Shown in pieces: positions 55,701 through 64,000 of a DNA stretch of 64,000 nucleotides. How positions within the stretch are numbered: position 1 is the first letter of the stretch; the number at the start of each line of letters is the position of its first letter. Location: contig JABJJN010000011.1 in NCBI GenBank assembly GCA_018660835.1, positions 62,001 to 126,000 on the forward strand, read 5' to 3'. Both the position numbers and the translations under genes were made by a program. A model generated the notes under the pieces. It saw only the letters and a program-made list of their open reading frames with translations, made no database searches and was not told the DNA's origin. The DNA is from Gemmatimonadota bacterium. GTDB taxonomy: Bacteria; Latescibacterota; UBA2968; UBA8231.

Positions 55701-57077
55701 CTACTGTGATTGATCTTGTGATCGATCGTCTTCTTCAAAGAAATTTCTTGCTGCGATAATATCTGCTTGGATCTGTGCGGCTAAGGCATCTGCATCAGCG
55801 AATGCTCTTTCGCCTCGCAAGCGATGTAACAGGCTCAGCTGAATCTGCGCGCCATACAGGTCACGGTCGAAATCGAGCAGATGTGCTTCCAGCCGCAACT
55901 GTGTGCCGGCAAAAGTTGGCCGACGACCCAGATTCACGACGGCCAAGTCTGCCCCGGCCAGACTCACTTTGGCTTCTACATCATTCTCTACATCGAGCAA
56001 CTTAACCCGAGCGGCATAAACGCCAACCTTGAGATCCACAATGTCTCGCTCTTCGACATCGACATTTGCCGTCGGAAAACCAATCTGCCGCCCGCGACCA
56101 TCTCCTACTACGACTGGGCCACTCAATTCACGCGGCAGGTTCACCATCAAAGGCGTTGGCTCCGTTAACACGCGCGTGGGATGCAGACATGCGTTCTCCA
56201 CACGCCCTACTCCCAGCAACCGATCGCCGAGGCATACTGCCACCTCACAGGCTTCTGTCTTACCGGGCAACACCGTATCTGTACGACCAGCCATGCCATC
56301 TACAACTCGACCACGCGTAAAATCTCGCGCCTCCTCCACGTCGATACCAACCATAGGCAATCGATCACGCAGAGCTGCCATCGGGTGGAGCCACAACCGC
56401 TGCGGATCTGCCTCCGCCAGGGAATGGATCTCCTCCAGTGGAACTGCCACATCAACATCAACTGACCCAATTCTGGTGCGACGCAAAGTCTCGACATAAG
56501 CCCCGCAACCAAGGGCCTCGCCAATATCTCGCGCCAAAGCGCGGATATATGTGCCTTTCGAGCAGTCTATGACGACTCGAAGATAGGGCATCTGAAACTC
56601 GACAACCTCGAACCGCGACACCGTGACTGTCCGAGCCGGCAAGATAACTTCCTCCTGCCGCCGAGCTCTCTTGTAACTGCGAACGCCATCAACCTTGATC
56701 GCCGAATAGGACGGCGGTACTTGCTGAATCACACCCGTCCATTGCGAGACGGCCACCTCGATTGCCTGCAAGGTCACAGGTGGACCTTCCACGATGCTGA
56801 TCTGGCCCTGTGCATCCGCTGTGTCACTAACTGCCCCAAGTCGGAAAGTCGCCGTGTACTGTTTGTCAGCACCGGTGATCCAATCACTCAACTTGGTCAT
56901 TCTTCCCACACACACCAACAGCAGACCCGTCGCCAATGGATCAAGTGTGCCGCAATGGCCCACGCGACGCGTCTTTAGTGCTCGCCGAACACGGCCGACG
57001 ATATCGTGCGATGTCGGCCCCTCGGGTTTGTCGACGGCGATGACTCCTGATGGAGTCTCACCCTCGCCCTCCGTCAC
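55701..57077 (-). CDS. truB: TruB-riboflavin kinase fusion protein
   Basis: This is a single 458-residue protein of two usually separate enzymes. Residues 1 to about 300 are TruB, which makes pseudouridine 55 in tRNA, with the catalytic Asp46 in GHCGTLDPLATG. Residues 314 to about 447 are the riboflavin kinase half of RibF, with GRQIGFPTAN (330-339), NLGRRPTF (382-389) and LEAHLLDF with Glu397. The FMN adenylyltransferase half of RibF is absent. truB and ribF are often neighbours, and here they are fused with loss of a domain. No stop or frameshift is seen across the joint. rbfA overlaps upstream by 4 bases. Confidence 0.9.
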   Translation of the reverse strand: MTEGEGETPSGVIAVDKPEGPTSHDIVGRVRRALKTRRVGHCGTLDPLATGLLLVCVGRMTKLSDWITGADKQYTATFRLGAVSDTADAQGQISIVEGPPVTLQAIEVAVSQWTGVIQQVPPSYSAIKVDGVRSYKRARRQEEVILPARTVTVSRFEVVEFQMPYLRVVIDCSKGTYIRALARDIGEALGCGAYVETLRRTRIGSVDVDVAVPLEEIHSLAEADPQRLWLHPMAALRDRLPMVGIDVEEARDFTRGRVVDGMAGRTDTVLPGKTEACEVAVCLGDRLLGVGRVENACLHPTRVLTEPTPLMVNLPRELSGPVVVGDGRGRQIGFPTANVDVEERDIVDLKVGVYAARVKLLDVENDVEAKVSLAGADLAVVNLGRRPTFAGTQLRLEAHLLDFDRDLYGAQIQLSLLHRLRGERAFADADALAAQIQADIIAARNFFEEDDRSQDQSQ

Positions 57078-57460
57078 TCTGTTGTACCTGTCTCAGCCTC
57101 TTCCAATGGTGCAGGAGGACACTCTAAGGCAACACGTTCGAGGAGAGATGTCACGCGAGCTGCCCGCTCTGACGTATCGTCATAGACGACGGCGAACTCC
57201 GGGACATGGCGCAAGGTGATGCGCTTGGCGATCTCTCGTCGGATATATCCTAAAGCCTTTTCCAATGCTTCTGTTGCTTCCTGCTTGGCGTCATCGTCGC
57301 CGACAACGCTGATATACATTGTCGCCCTTCTCATATCCCGCGTCACCTCGACGTCCATGATGGTGACAAAGCCGATGCGAGGATCACGAAGGCGCGGGAC
57401 AATGTCCGTCAATTCACGCAGAAGCATCTCACGCACTTTGTCCAATCGATACGAGGCCAT
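57074..57460 (-). CDS. rbfA: Ribosome-binding factor A
   Basis: This 128-residue KH-fold protein acts in 16S rRNA maturation. It has the N-terminal DKVREMLLRELTDIV and DPRIGFVTIMDVEVTRD, then the helix IRREIAKRITLRHVPEFAVVYDD. The C-terminal tail is acidic and a little longer than common. It overlaps truB/ribF by 4 bases and lies 3 bases from ylxP. Confidence 0.95.
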   Translation of the reverse strand: MASYRLDKVREMLLRELTDIVPRLRDPRIGFVTIMDVEVTRDMRRATMYISVVGDDDAKQEATEALEKALGYIRREIAKRITLRHVPEFAVVYDDTSERAARVTSLLERVALECPPAPLEEAETGTTE

Positions 57461-57462
57461 AT

Positions 57463-57744
57463 TCAGCGCTCCTCAAGATCTACGGACAGCAATTGCAGTC
57501 GTGTTTCCTGCTCGACGAAATTGATCGCCTTCGATATGACCTCGTCCGCGTGGCGTCCATCGTTGCTAACCATCGCCAGGGCAAGCGTGCTTCGCTGCCA
57601 AAGATCCTGATGATCAATCTCGGCTACCGAAAGATTAAAGCGCTGATGCAGGCGATCCTTCAAACTGCTGAGTATCTGCCGCTTTTGCTTCAGCGATTGC
57701 GCCTCAGGGAAGTGCAACTGCAACTCGCTCACAAGGACCACCAT
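57463..57744 (-). CDS. YlxP/DUF503 family protein
   Basis: This 93-residue protein has the typical start (VVLVSELQLHFPEAQSLKQKRQILSSLKDR) and NLSVAEIDHQDLWQRSTLALAMVSND. It occurs in the nusA-infB-rbfA cluster of many Firmicutes and other bacteria and is thought to act in ribosome biogenesis or RNA binding. Here it is between infB and rbfA, the classic position. Confidence 0.9.
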   Translation of the reverse strand: MVVLVSELQLHFPEAQSLKQKRQILSSLKDRLHQRFNLSVAEIDHQDLWQRSTLALAMVSNDGRHADEVISKAINFVEQETRLQLLSVDLEER

Positions 57745-57763
57745 CTCAGGCTATCGCCGAGTC

Positions 57764-60283
57764 TCAAAGCGACCGCGCCGTCTCCACGATTTCAATCGCT
57801 TCAATCAGGTCACCATTCTCAATCGCGTTGAAGCCTTCGAGGGACACGCCACACTCGAAACCCTCCGACACTTCTCGCACATCATCCTTGAAGCGTCGCA
57901 AGGATGAAATCGATCCATCCCACACGACCTCCTCGGCGCGACGCAGTCGAACCTTGTGGTTACGCGTGATGTTTCCGCCCTGCACATAACAACCAGCGAT
58001 ACTGCCTGATTTCGATGAACTGAAGACCTCGCGAACTTCGAGTGTGCCGACGACCCGCTCTTCCTGCGTTGGCGTGAGCAAGCCAGAAAGTGCAGCACGA
58101 AGCTCTTCAATCACTTCATAGATGATGCTGTATTCGCGAATCTCTACGCCTTCATCGTCGGCGATCTTCCGTGCTGAAGGATCAATCGGCACGTGAAAGG
58201 CGATGATGACCGCTCTTGAAGCTGATGCAAGAAGAATATCGGACTCGGTCACGGTACCTACGGAACTGTGGATCACAGCAATGCGGACTTCATCGTGCGT
58301 GATGCCGCCCAATTCCTGAGTAATCGCTTCAACCGAACCGTCTACGTCGCCTTTGACAACGACGTTGAGCTCCTGAATTCGTCCTTCCTGAATCTGATAC
58401 TGCAAATCTCCGAGCGTGACACTACGTCGTCGCGCATCCTGCTCACGCTTGATCTGCTGTCGACTCTGAACAATGTCTTTGGCTTCACGCTCCGTCGCGA
58501 ACACGACCAACGTGTCACCCGCCTGGGGTACCCCACCCAGCCCAAGCACCTGGACAGGCCGCCCCGGGCCGACGGCGTCGATACGCTTATGATTCTCATC
58601 CATCAGCGCACGAACGCGTCCACCATACATACCTGTGACAAAAGGATCCGCGCGGCGTAGAGTTCCCTCTTGAACCAAGACAGTGGCCACCGCTCCTCGA
58701 CCTTTGTCGAGCTGCGCTTCCACAATCGTTCCGCGAGCCCGACTTTCGGGATAGGCTTTTAGTTCGAGCACATCAGCTTCTAGCATCACGAGCTCCAGAA
58801 GCTGGTCGATCCCAGCACCCGTGGTCGCCGAAATCTCTGCGCACGAAACCTTACCGCCCCACTCTTCGATCAACACATCCTGCTCGGACAGTTGTCGTTT
58901 GATTTTTTCTGGATCGGCTGTCGGCAAATCACATTTGTTGATGGCTACCACAATCGGCACCTGTGCTGCCTTGGCGTGATTGATCGCCTCAATGGTCTGC
59001 GGCATCACGTCGTCGTCTGCGGCAACGATGAGGATCACCAGATCCGTCACTCGAGCCCCACGGGCACGCATAGCTGTGAACGCTGCGTGTCCTGGCGTGT
59101 CGAGAAACGTGATAGAGCGATCGCCTTCGAGAGACACGGAATAGGCGCCGATATGCTGGGTAATCCCACCTGATTCCCCATCGACGACATCTGTCTTGCG
59201 CAGGTAGTCGAGAAGAGACGTCTTACCATGATCGACATGCCCCATCACCGTCACAACGGGCGGCCGTGGTTGGGGCTCGCCGACATTCTCTTGCTCTTCG
59301 ATGCCATCATCGAAGCCCGTGTCTCCTGCTTCGGCCTGCTCTAGTGGCCGCAGTTCGAAACCAAACTCGTCGGCCACGGTCACCATCGTGTCCATGTCGA
59401 GACGTTGATTGATCGTCACAATAACACCCAGTTGCAGGCAGGTGGTAATCACTTCTGCCGTGCGAGAGTGCATCGCCTCAGCCAGCTCGCTTACGGTGGC
59501 GAACTCGTTGATGTGCAGGACCTCTGCTTCTTCGGTTGTGACTTCCTCACCACCGTCGTCTGCACCAGACCTGCCGCTATATTTGCGACGTGTGCGTCCT
59601 TCGCTGATTTGCGACAGCGTCTTGCGGACATTGTCCTGCACAGCCTGGGTATCGACACCGGTCTGCTTGCGACCCTTCTTGCGACCACCGCCACGCCATC
59701 GACCACTCACATCGCCACCACCTGTCGCCGCAGGAGGCTTGCCTGCCGCCGGAGGCCTGCCTCCACCACTGGCCGGCTTGCCACCACCACCACCGGTTGG
59801 GCTAGCAGCTGGAGTGCGCCCCTCAGCAGAGTGCGTTTGGCGTAGTTCCGCGATCATCCCCTCATCGACCTTACCACGCCTGCGACCACGACGACGACTT
59901 GCGTCATCATCTGGTGTAGACGGAGTGGCGCCTGGGGCCGGTGTTGCACCCGACTCTGGACGGCGGGGGGCTCGGCTTCGACTGTCGCCCGATGGCCCAC
60001 TGCCACCACCACTGGCTCCGCCACCGCCACCGCCACTACCGCTGGGGCGGGCGGGACGAGCCTCGGCTTTGCGTTTCGTCTCCTTGTCCTTCTGACGCTG
60101 GACTTCCTCAATCGAAGACTTTGTCTCCTCTTCGATCTTCTTACCGATTGCGTCCAGCATCTCAGGCGTGACGACACTCATATGACTCTTCACCTCGTGA
60201 CCGAGACTCTTGAGCATCGAGATCAGTGCATCACTGGAGAGTTTCTTCTCTTTTGCTACTTGGTAGACCCTACGTTTTTCCAA
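57764..60283 (-). CDS. infB: Translation initiation factor IF-2
   Basis: This 839-residue GTPase joins initiator tRNA to the 30S subunit. It has an N-terminal IF2-N domain ([21 protein letters not shown]), a low-complexity Gly/Ser/Pro/Arg region (about 75-210) and a second N domain region. The G domain contains [24 protein letters not shown] and NKCD, and the EF-Tu-like and IF2 C-terminal domains follow. The Gly-rich linker is low complexity and likely disordered. It is preceded by nusA and followed by ylxP, as usual. Confidence 0.97.
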   Translation of the reverse strand: MEKRRVYQVAKEKKLSSDALISMLKSLGHEVKSHMSVVTPEMLDAIGKKIEEETKSSIEEVQRQKDKETKRKAEARPARPSGSGGGGGGASGGGSGPSGDSRSRAPRRPESGATPAPGATPSTPDDDASRRRGRRRGKVDEGMIAELRQTHSAEGRTPAASPTGGGGGKPASGGGRPPAAGKPPAATGGGDVSGRWRGGGRKKGRKQTGVDTQAVQDNVRKTLSQISEGRTRRKYSGRSGADDGGEEVTTEEAEVLHINEFATVSELAEAMHSRTAEVITTCLQLGVIVTINQRLDMDTMVTVADEFGFELRPLEQAEAGDTGFDDGIEEQENVGEPQPRPPVVTVMGHVDHGKTSLLDYLRKTDVVDGESGGITQHIGAYSVSLEGDRSITFLDTPGHAAFTAMRARGARVTDLVILIVAADDDVMPQTIEAINHAKAAQVPIVVAINKCDLPTADPEKIKRQLSEQDVLIEEWGGKVSCAEISATTGAGIDQLLELVMLEADVLELKAYPESRARGTIVEAQLDKGRGAVATVLVQEGTLRRADPFVTGMYGGRVRALMDENHKRIDAVGPGRPVQVLGLGGVPQAGDTLVVFATEREAKDIVQSRQQIKREQDARRRSVTLGDLQYQIQEGRIQELNVVVKGDVDGSVEAITQELGGITHDEVRIAVIHSSVGTVTESDILLASASRAVIIAFHVPIDPSARKIADDEGVEIREYSIIYEVIEELRAALSGLLTPTQEERVVGTLEVREVFSSSKSGSIAGCYVQGGNITRNHKVRLRRAEEVVWDGSISSLRRFKDDVREVSEGFECGVSLEGFNAIENGDLIEAIEIVETARSL

Positions 60284-60319
60284 CCGATCGTTCCTCTGTG
60301 CAGTGGACAGCTCGTCTAT

Positions 60320-62056
60320 CTAGACGCCAGCTGCTCCATCGTCGTTGCCAGATTCGGACGCAGCGGAGGCCGCGTCTAGGTCGGAGCCATCGTCGGCCTC
60401 CGCTGCTCCAGCCTCTTCCACCTGCGTCTGCGTGGATGAAGTCTCTTCGCTCGCATCGGCCGCATCGGCCGACGGTTCATCGTCACCAGACATCTGCTCT
60501 CCTGCCACTTCTTCAGCCGCTTCTTCAGCGACCTCAGGGCCGGACTCTGCATCGTCTTGCACCACCGCGGCTTCAGCCTTTGCTGCCTCAGCTTCTGCCT
60601 TTGCCTCTGCTGCTGCCGCATCCTGGGCTGCGAGTTCCACCTCTGCTGCTGCCAAGGCGGTGGCGCGCTTTGCTTCTTCTGCTGCGGACTCGGCGGCGCG
60701 CTTTGCTTCTTCTGCCGCGGACTCGGCAGCGCGCCTCTGATCAGCGGCGCGCTCCTCGGCCTCTACCTCTTCAATCGTCGCCGGTCGCAGTTGCTCGCCG
60801 CTGGCTTCTGCGGCTGCGACGTAGGCGATTGCCTGCTCGCGCAGCTGAGTAGCCTGGCCTTCAAGTCCTGGCACGGTCTCGAGCATGTCAGCTTCAGATT
60901 CGGCAATACCTCGCAGAGAGATGAAGCCAGACGTCGCCAAACTCAGGGCGATAAGTTCGCTTACCCCATCCAGGCGACGCAATTCGACTTTGCTCTCTTC
61001 GAGCCGCCGCAGACGACGCTGGTATTCGTCTTCGGTAATGATGTCGAGTCCCCAACCAGTCAACTGGACTGCAAGCCGGGAATTCTGTCCTGATTTGCCA
61101 ATGGCCAGAGACAACTGCTCTTCGTCAACGATGACTTGGGCATGATGACGACGCTCGTCCGTGATCACACGAGTCACCGTCGCCGGACTCAACGCCCGGG
61201 AGATGAAAATGTCCGGCTCGTCAATCCAAGGCACAATATCGATGCGTTCGCCGCTAAGTTCGCGAACCACGGCCTGCACGCGGGAGCCTTTGACCCCAAC
61301 ACAGGCGCCCACCGGATCGACGCGCTCGTCATTTGAACTCACCGCGATCTTGGCTCGTTCGCCCGGTTCGCGTGCCACCGCATGGATCTGCACGATGCCT
61401 TCGGCGATCTCTGGTACTTCGAGGGCAAACAACTTACGTAGGAACTCCGGATGCGTCCTCGACAACAAGACCTGTGGGCCCCGGACCGACTTGATCACCT
61501 CAAATACATATCCGCGAACACTGTCGCCCTGGCGATAGCGTTCGCGTCTGATCTGCTCTTTCAGCGGCACTGCAGCCTCTGCTCGCCCCAGTTGCAGAAT
61601 GATATCACCGTGACTGATCTGCTGCACCGTCGCGACTTCAATATGACTTATGCGTGAAGCGAATTCTTCATAGATCCGCTCGCGCTCTGCCTCTCTAACC
61701 CGCTGGATGAGGATCTGCTTGGCAGTCTGAATGGCATTGCGGCCGAAATCTGCCAGATTGAGCTCTTCGAACACAACAGAGCCCAACTGCGCTTGATGAT
61801 CGATTTCTTGAGCTGGCTCAAGCTCAATCTCGAGATCAGGCTCATTCACCTCATCGACCACCGTCTTTCGTGCCATGACCGCCATACTACCGGTCTCGGG
61901 GTCGATCTGAGCCTCAAAGTTGTCACCATTGCCGTAGCGTTTGCGGGCGGCTGAGACCAAGGCATCAGCCAGTGTCTCAATGACCATGTCCCGATCGACG
62001 TTTTTTTCACGTGCGATCTGGCCGAGGGCCTCAATGATGTTCAAGTTCGCGTTCAT
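60320..62056 (-). CDS. nusA: Transcription factor NusA with Ala/Glu-rich C-terminal extension
   Basis: This 578-residue protein has the NusA N-terminal domain (ALGQIAREKNVDRDMVIETLADAL), S1 domain, two KH domains (GVKGSRVQAVVRELSGERIDI; EEQLSLAIGKSGQNSRLAVQLTG) and a helix-hairpin-helix-like region. A C-terminal tail of about 170 residues rich in Ala, Glu and Asp follows, with tandem repeats of EAKRAAESAAE. This tail is not part of the core fold and is probably disordered. It lies downstream of rimP. Confidence 0.95.
   Translation of the reverse strand: MNANLNIIEALGQIAREKNVDRDMVIETLADALVSAARKRYGNGDNFEAQIDPETGSMAVMARKTVVDEVNEPDLEIELEPAQEIDHQAQLGSVVFEELNLADFGRNAIQTAKQILIQRVREAERERIYEEFASRISHIEVATVQQISHGDIILQLGRAEAAVPLKEQIRRERYRQGDSVRGYVFEVIKSVRGPQVLLSRTHPEFLRKLFALEVPEIAEGIVQIHAVAREPGERAKIAVSSNDERVDPVGACVGVKGSRVQAVVRELSGERIDIVPWIDEPDIFISRALSPATVTRVITDERRHHAQVIVDEEQLSLAIGKSGQNSRLAVQLTGWGLDIITEDEYQRRLRRLEESKVELRRLDGVSELIALSLATSGFISLRGIAESEADMLETVPGLEGQATQLREQAIAYVAAAEASGEQLRPATIEEVEAEERAADQRRAAESAAEEAKRAAESAAEEAKRATALAAAEVELAAQDAAAAEAKAEAEAAKAEAAVVQDDAESGPEVAEEAAEEVAGEQMSGDDEPSADAADASEETSSTQTQVEEAGAAEADDGSDLDAASAASESGNDDGAAGV
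60662..60739 (-). repeat. 33-base tandem repeat within nusA tail
   Basis: A 33-base unit is present twice (60662-60694 and 60695-60727) with a single difference, followed by a partial third copy. It encodes the repeated RAAESAAEEAK segments, and its length could vary between strains by slippage. Confidence 0.85.
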
Positions 62057-62078
62057 TGCACTCCTGCAAAAAGACGAT

Positions 62079-62549
62079 TCAGAATTCTACTTCGATCATG
62101 GCCTTGGCGATGGCCTGGCGCTCTACAACTGTCTCGGCGCCAGGCTCAACCTCGAGACCTATCTGCCGCTCATCCCATTTGGTGAGACGTCCCAGGGTCG
62201 TGCTTCCGTCGCTGAGAACGACCTTCACTTTGCGTCCCTGCGCACGGCGGAAGTCGCCATCCGAAAGTAGGGGTCGATCAAGACCTGGTGAAGTGACCTC
62301 GAGCCGGTATCGACCGGGAATCGGATCATCGACGTCCAGCAGGTCGGACAACTCCCGACTTATTCCTTCACACAGTCGTACGGTCACCCCTTTATCACTA
62401 TGGACGAGGAGGCGAACGGTATGTTGCCCGCGACTGGTGTCGACTTCAGCATCCACCAGTTCCCCTCCATGATCCTCGATGATGGGTCCGGCACATCTCA
62501 GCACCCGGTCGCGCAGTCGCGTCGCCTCGCTACTGTGCTCAGATCCCAT
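62079..62549 (-). CDS. rimP: Ribosome maturation factor RimP
   Basis: This protein of 156 residues assists 30S maturation. It contains RVLRCAGPIIEDHGGELVDAEV, the C-terminal SPGLDRPLLSDGDFRRAQG and EFxxAMIEVEF-like end. ATG at 62549 is chosen; an in-frame longer form to 62639 adds 30 unrelated residues. It is the first gene of the rimP-nusA-infB cluster, with a 177-base gap before merR. Confidence 0.88.
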   Translation of the reverse strand: MGSEHSSEATRLRDRVLRCAGPIIEDHGGELVDAEVDTSRGQHTVRLLVHSDKGVTVRLCEGISRELSDLLDVDDPIPGRYRLEVTSPGLDRPLLSDGDFRRAQGRKVKVVLSDGSTTLGRLTKWDERQIGLEVEPGAETVVERQAIAKAMIEVEF

Positions 62550-62726
62550 AGCAATGATTGCCCCGTGCCTGCATGGCACGAACAGAAGAGGAACGTCACA
62601 TACAGAAAGCGGGCCCTGAACGGAGCCCTTAGAAGACAAAGAAAATAGCGCCTATTAAAGAGTTACGCAAGATCGGATCAGCAAGCACCACAAGACAGAT
62701 CACCGAAGGCCTTTGGGCGCAACGAC

Positions 62727-63233
62727 TTACGTGAGCAGGCTGACGAGCTCCCGCAATTCGCTCAGGACTTGCTTTCGCAAGGCCTCGATCTTGGCACCAG
62801 AGCGGTATTCAGAAGGGGCCGACACCGGTTCGGGGGCAGCCTCTTGAGGTCTGGATTCAGCCTTTACAGCAGCCAACGGGGCGGGGGGCGCTGGCGCGTC
62901 GTTCCCGACGGCGCTATCCAGGTTCGAAAGCGCACTGGCATCACCCTGAAGGAGGGCGGCGACATTGTCCGTGGCAGTTCGGATCAGCTCCGGCTCGTTG
63001 CGTAGGCGTAACTGAGCGCCTCTCGTCGAGTAGCGCTCTTGGTAGAGTAAGCGATGGATGAGCAGGATAATACCAATGTCGCGCTCACGATAAGCCCGAT
63101 TCTTGCCCATACGCTTGGGACGAAGGCAGGAAAACTCCTTCTCCCACGCTCGCAACGTGTGGGGCTGGAGTTGGGTCAAGTCGGCGACCTCTCCAATACT
63201 GTAGTAGAGCTTGGTCCCCAGGGATCTTTTCAC
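62727..63233 (-). CDS. MerR-family transcriptional regulator
   Basis: This 168-residue protein has the MerR winged helix-turn-helix at its N-terminus (YYSIGEVADLTQLQPHTLRAWEKEF and LRPKRMGKNRAYRERDI). A short helix and a Pro/Ala-rich linker (about 110-145) follow, ending in a short helix. No metal- or ligand-binding domain is seen. This form is common in diverse Gram-negatives beside translation or nucleoid genes. It may regulate the adjacent rimP operon, which is an inference. Confidence 0.85.
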   Translation of the reverse strand: MKRSLGTKLYYSIGEVADLTQLQPHTLRAWEKEFSCLRPKRMGKNRAYRERDIGIILLIHRLLYQERYSTRGAQLRLRNEPELIRTATDNVAALLQGDASALSNLDSAVGNDAPAPPAPLAAVKAESRPQEAAPEPVSAPSEYRSGAKIEALRKQVLSELRELVSLLT

Positions 63234-63282
63234 GGGGCTGTCTCCATCAATCGGTTCAATTAGTTGACAACAAGTCGGCGAC

Positions 63283-64000
63283 TCAAGACGACTCGGGGGC
63301 CTTCCGAGCGCGATTCGAACGGCTACTACGCCAATGAATTCTGAGTGGTGTCCCTTCGAAGCCGAATTCGAGACGCAATCGATTCTCTACATACCGGTTA
63401 TATGCGTCTTCGACCAGATCCGGGCGATTGCTGAAGGCGAGAAACGTCGGCGGCGACACGGCACTCTGCGTCATGTATGTCAAACGAACTTCCCGCGCGG
63501 TTCCCGCTGGTGATGTACGTCCAATAATTTTCTCGACCCAGCGATTCAGTACTGATGTGGGTATTCGCTCTCGCGCCCGTCCAGCTACCGTGGCCGCCGC
63601 TTCCAGAACACGATAGGCGCGACGCCCCGTCAGGGCAGACAAGCACAGGATCGGGTAGTCTCGCAGGAAGGGATATCGGTCGACGATGTTCTGCCGGAAA
63701 TGCTCTGCCGTCATTTCAGTCGTGTCGACGAGGTCCCACTTGTTGACTGCGATCACCAGAGCGCGGCCCGTCTCGAGCACATGATCCATGATCCGAACGT
63801 CTTGAACAGTTACGCCCTCAGAGGCATCGGTCATAGCCACGACGACATCCGCACGCTCTATCGAATGCGAGGCTCTCAGTCCACTGAAGTACTCCACTGA
63901 ATCGTCGACCTTGGAGCGTCGTCTCATGCCCGCCGTATCGACCAGGAGGAATTCGTTTCCACGCCACGCAAGAGCAACATCGGTCGAGTCACGCGTGGTC
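63283..64000 (-). CDS. der: GTPase Der (EngA), C-terminal part
   Basis: This is a double-GTPase needed for 50S assembly. The window holds the end of the second GTPase domain and the KH-like C-terminal domain. The reading frame is open to the right edge, with the G3 motif DTAGMRRRSKV, then NKWDLVD, PILCLSALTG and the end FGFEGTPLRIHWRSSR. The N-terminal part lies outside the window. It is followed on the minus strand by merR after 49 bases. Confidence 0.93.
   Translation of the reverse strand, partial: TTRDSTDVALAWRGNEFLLVDTAGMRRRSKVDDSVEYFSGLRASHSIERADVVVAMTDASEGVTVQDVRIMDHVLETGRALVIAVNKWDLVDTTEMTAEHFRQNIVDRYPFLRDYPILCLSALTGRRAYRVLEAAATVAGRARERIPTSVLNRWVEKIIGRTSPAGTAREVRLTYMTQSAVSPPTFLAFSNRPDLVEDAYNRYVENRLRLEFGFEGTPLRIHWRSSRSNRARKAPESS

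Noticed and set aside
62642..62670. Minus-strand promoter for rimP (TTGCGT, 17 bases, TATTTT)
   Set aside because: Spacing is right but the matches to both boxes are partial, so it is not listed as a feature.
1..64000. tRNA, rRNA, CRISPR arrays and insertion sequences
   Set aside because: I looked in the gaps and saw no cloverleaf, regularly spaced repeats or transposase.

Overview
The window is a moderately GC-rich, densely coded bacterial chromosome segment with no tRNA, rRNA, CRISPR array or insertion sequence that I can see. The envelope genes point to a Gram-negative cell: lipoproteins, an OmpA-type protein, a SPOR protein, an MsbA-like exporter and MurQ. HPr kinase (HprK), a YlxP (DUF503) protein, RqcH/NFACT and an M16 YfmF/YfmH pair also occur. 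A microcompartment shell gene lies close to a fuculose-phosphate-type aldolase, a pairing known from Planctomycetes, Verrucomicrobia and Latescibacteria. A deep-branching Gram-negative lineage is my best guess. The taxonomy is inference and is not settled by this sequence.

Layout. 1-3.1 kb: end of gcvP, gmd and a lipoprotein hydrolase. 3.2-11.2 kb: trmJ on the minus strand, an empty 0.5 kb gap, then an ABC exporter, an unknown protein, the YfmF/YfmH pair and a THUMP protein with a degenerate methyltransferase half. 11.4-14 kb: a FliN-like SpoA protein convergent with a CheY-like receiver, a SPOR lipoprotein, a nucleotidyltransferase and a phosphodiesterase. 14-18.6 kb: a minus-strand five-gene operon led by murQ. 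18.9-28.4 kb: valS, OmpA-like, rqcH, ychF, then the microcompartment/aldolase group and a TPR-parvulin protein. 28.6-35.8 kb: ThiT-like transporter, aminotransferase, an extremely acidic protein with repeated FliM-type motifs, thrC, a Cys/Met PLP enzyme and the first of two divergent PRPP synthetases. 35.8-47 kb: a small DUF5989 protein, acyP, apt, a TPR protein, the second PRPP synthetase, a PilZ protein, a phosphoesterase, rsgA, hprK, an LRV-repeat exported protein, an FtsH-exodomain-like membrane protein and mutL. 47-48.6 kb: a tyrosine recombinase flanked by dif-like sites in AT-rich noncoding DNA. 48.6-64 kb, all minus strand: der, merR, rimP-nusA-infB-ylxP-rbfA-truB/ribF-rpsO-pnp, then asnS-leuS.

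Most distinctive points. (1) The recombinase gene lies between two 28-bp sites of 11-6-11 architecture, with further arm-like half-sites at about helical spacing. (2) The acidic protein carries an array of sequences resembling the CheY-binding N-terminus of FliM, and a FliN-like protein, a CheY-like receiver and a PilZ protein are in the same window although no flagellar operon is. (3) TruB is fused to a riboflavin kinase that lacks the FAD synthetase half, while a separate small nucleotidyltransferase elsewhere could complete FAD synthesis. (4) The aldolase near the shell gene ends in a linker plus amphipathic helix typical of a microcompartment targeting peptide. (5) Two PRPP synthetase paralogues share altered active-site motifs. 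(6) Several recognisable folds have lost their key residues: the THUMP/methyltransferase, Gfo/Idh-like, receiver and sulfatase-like proteins.
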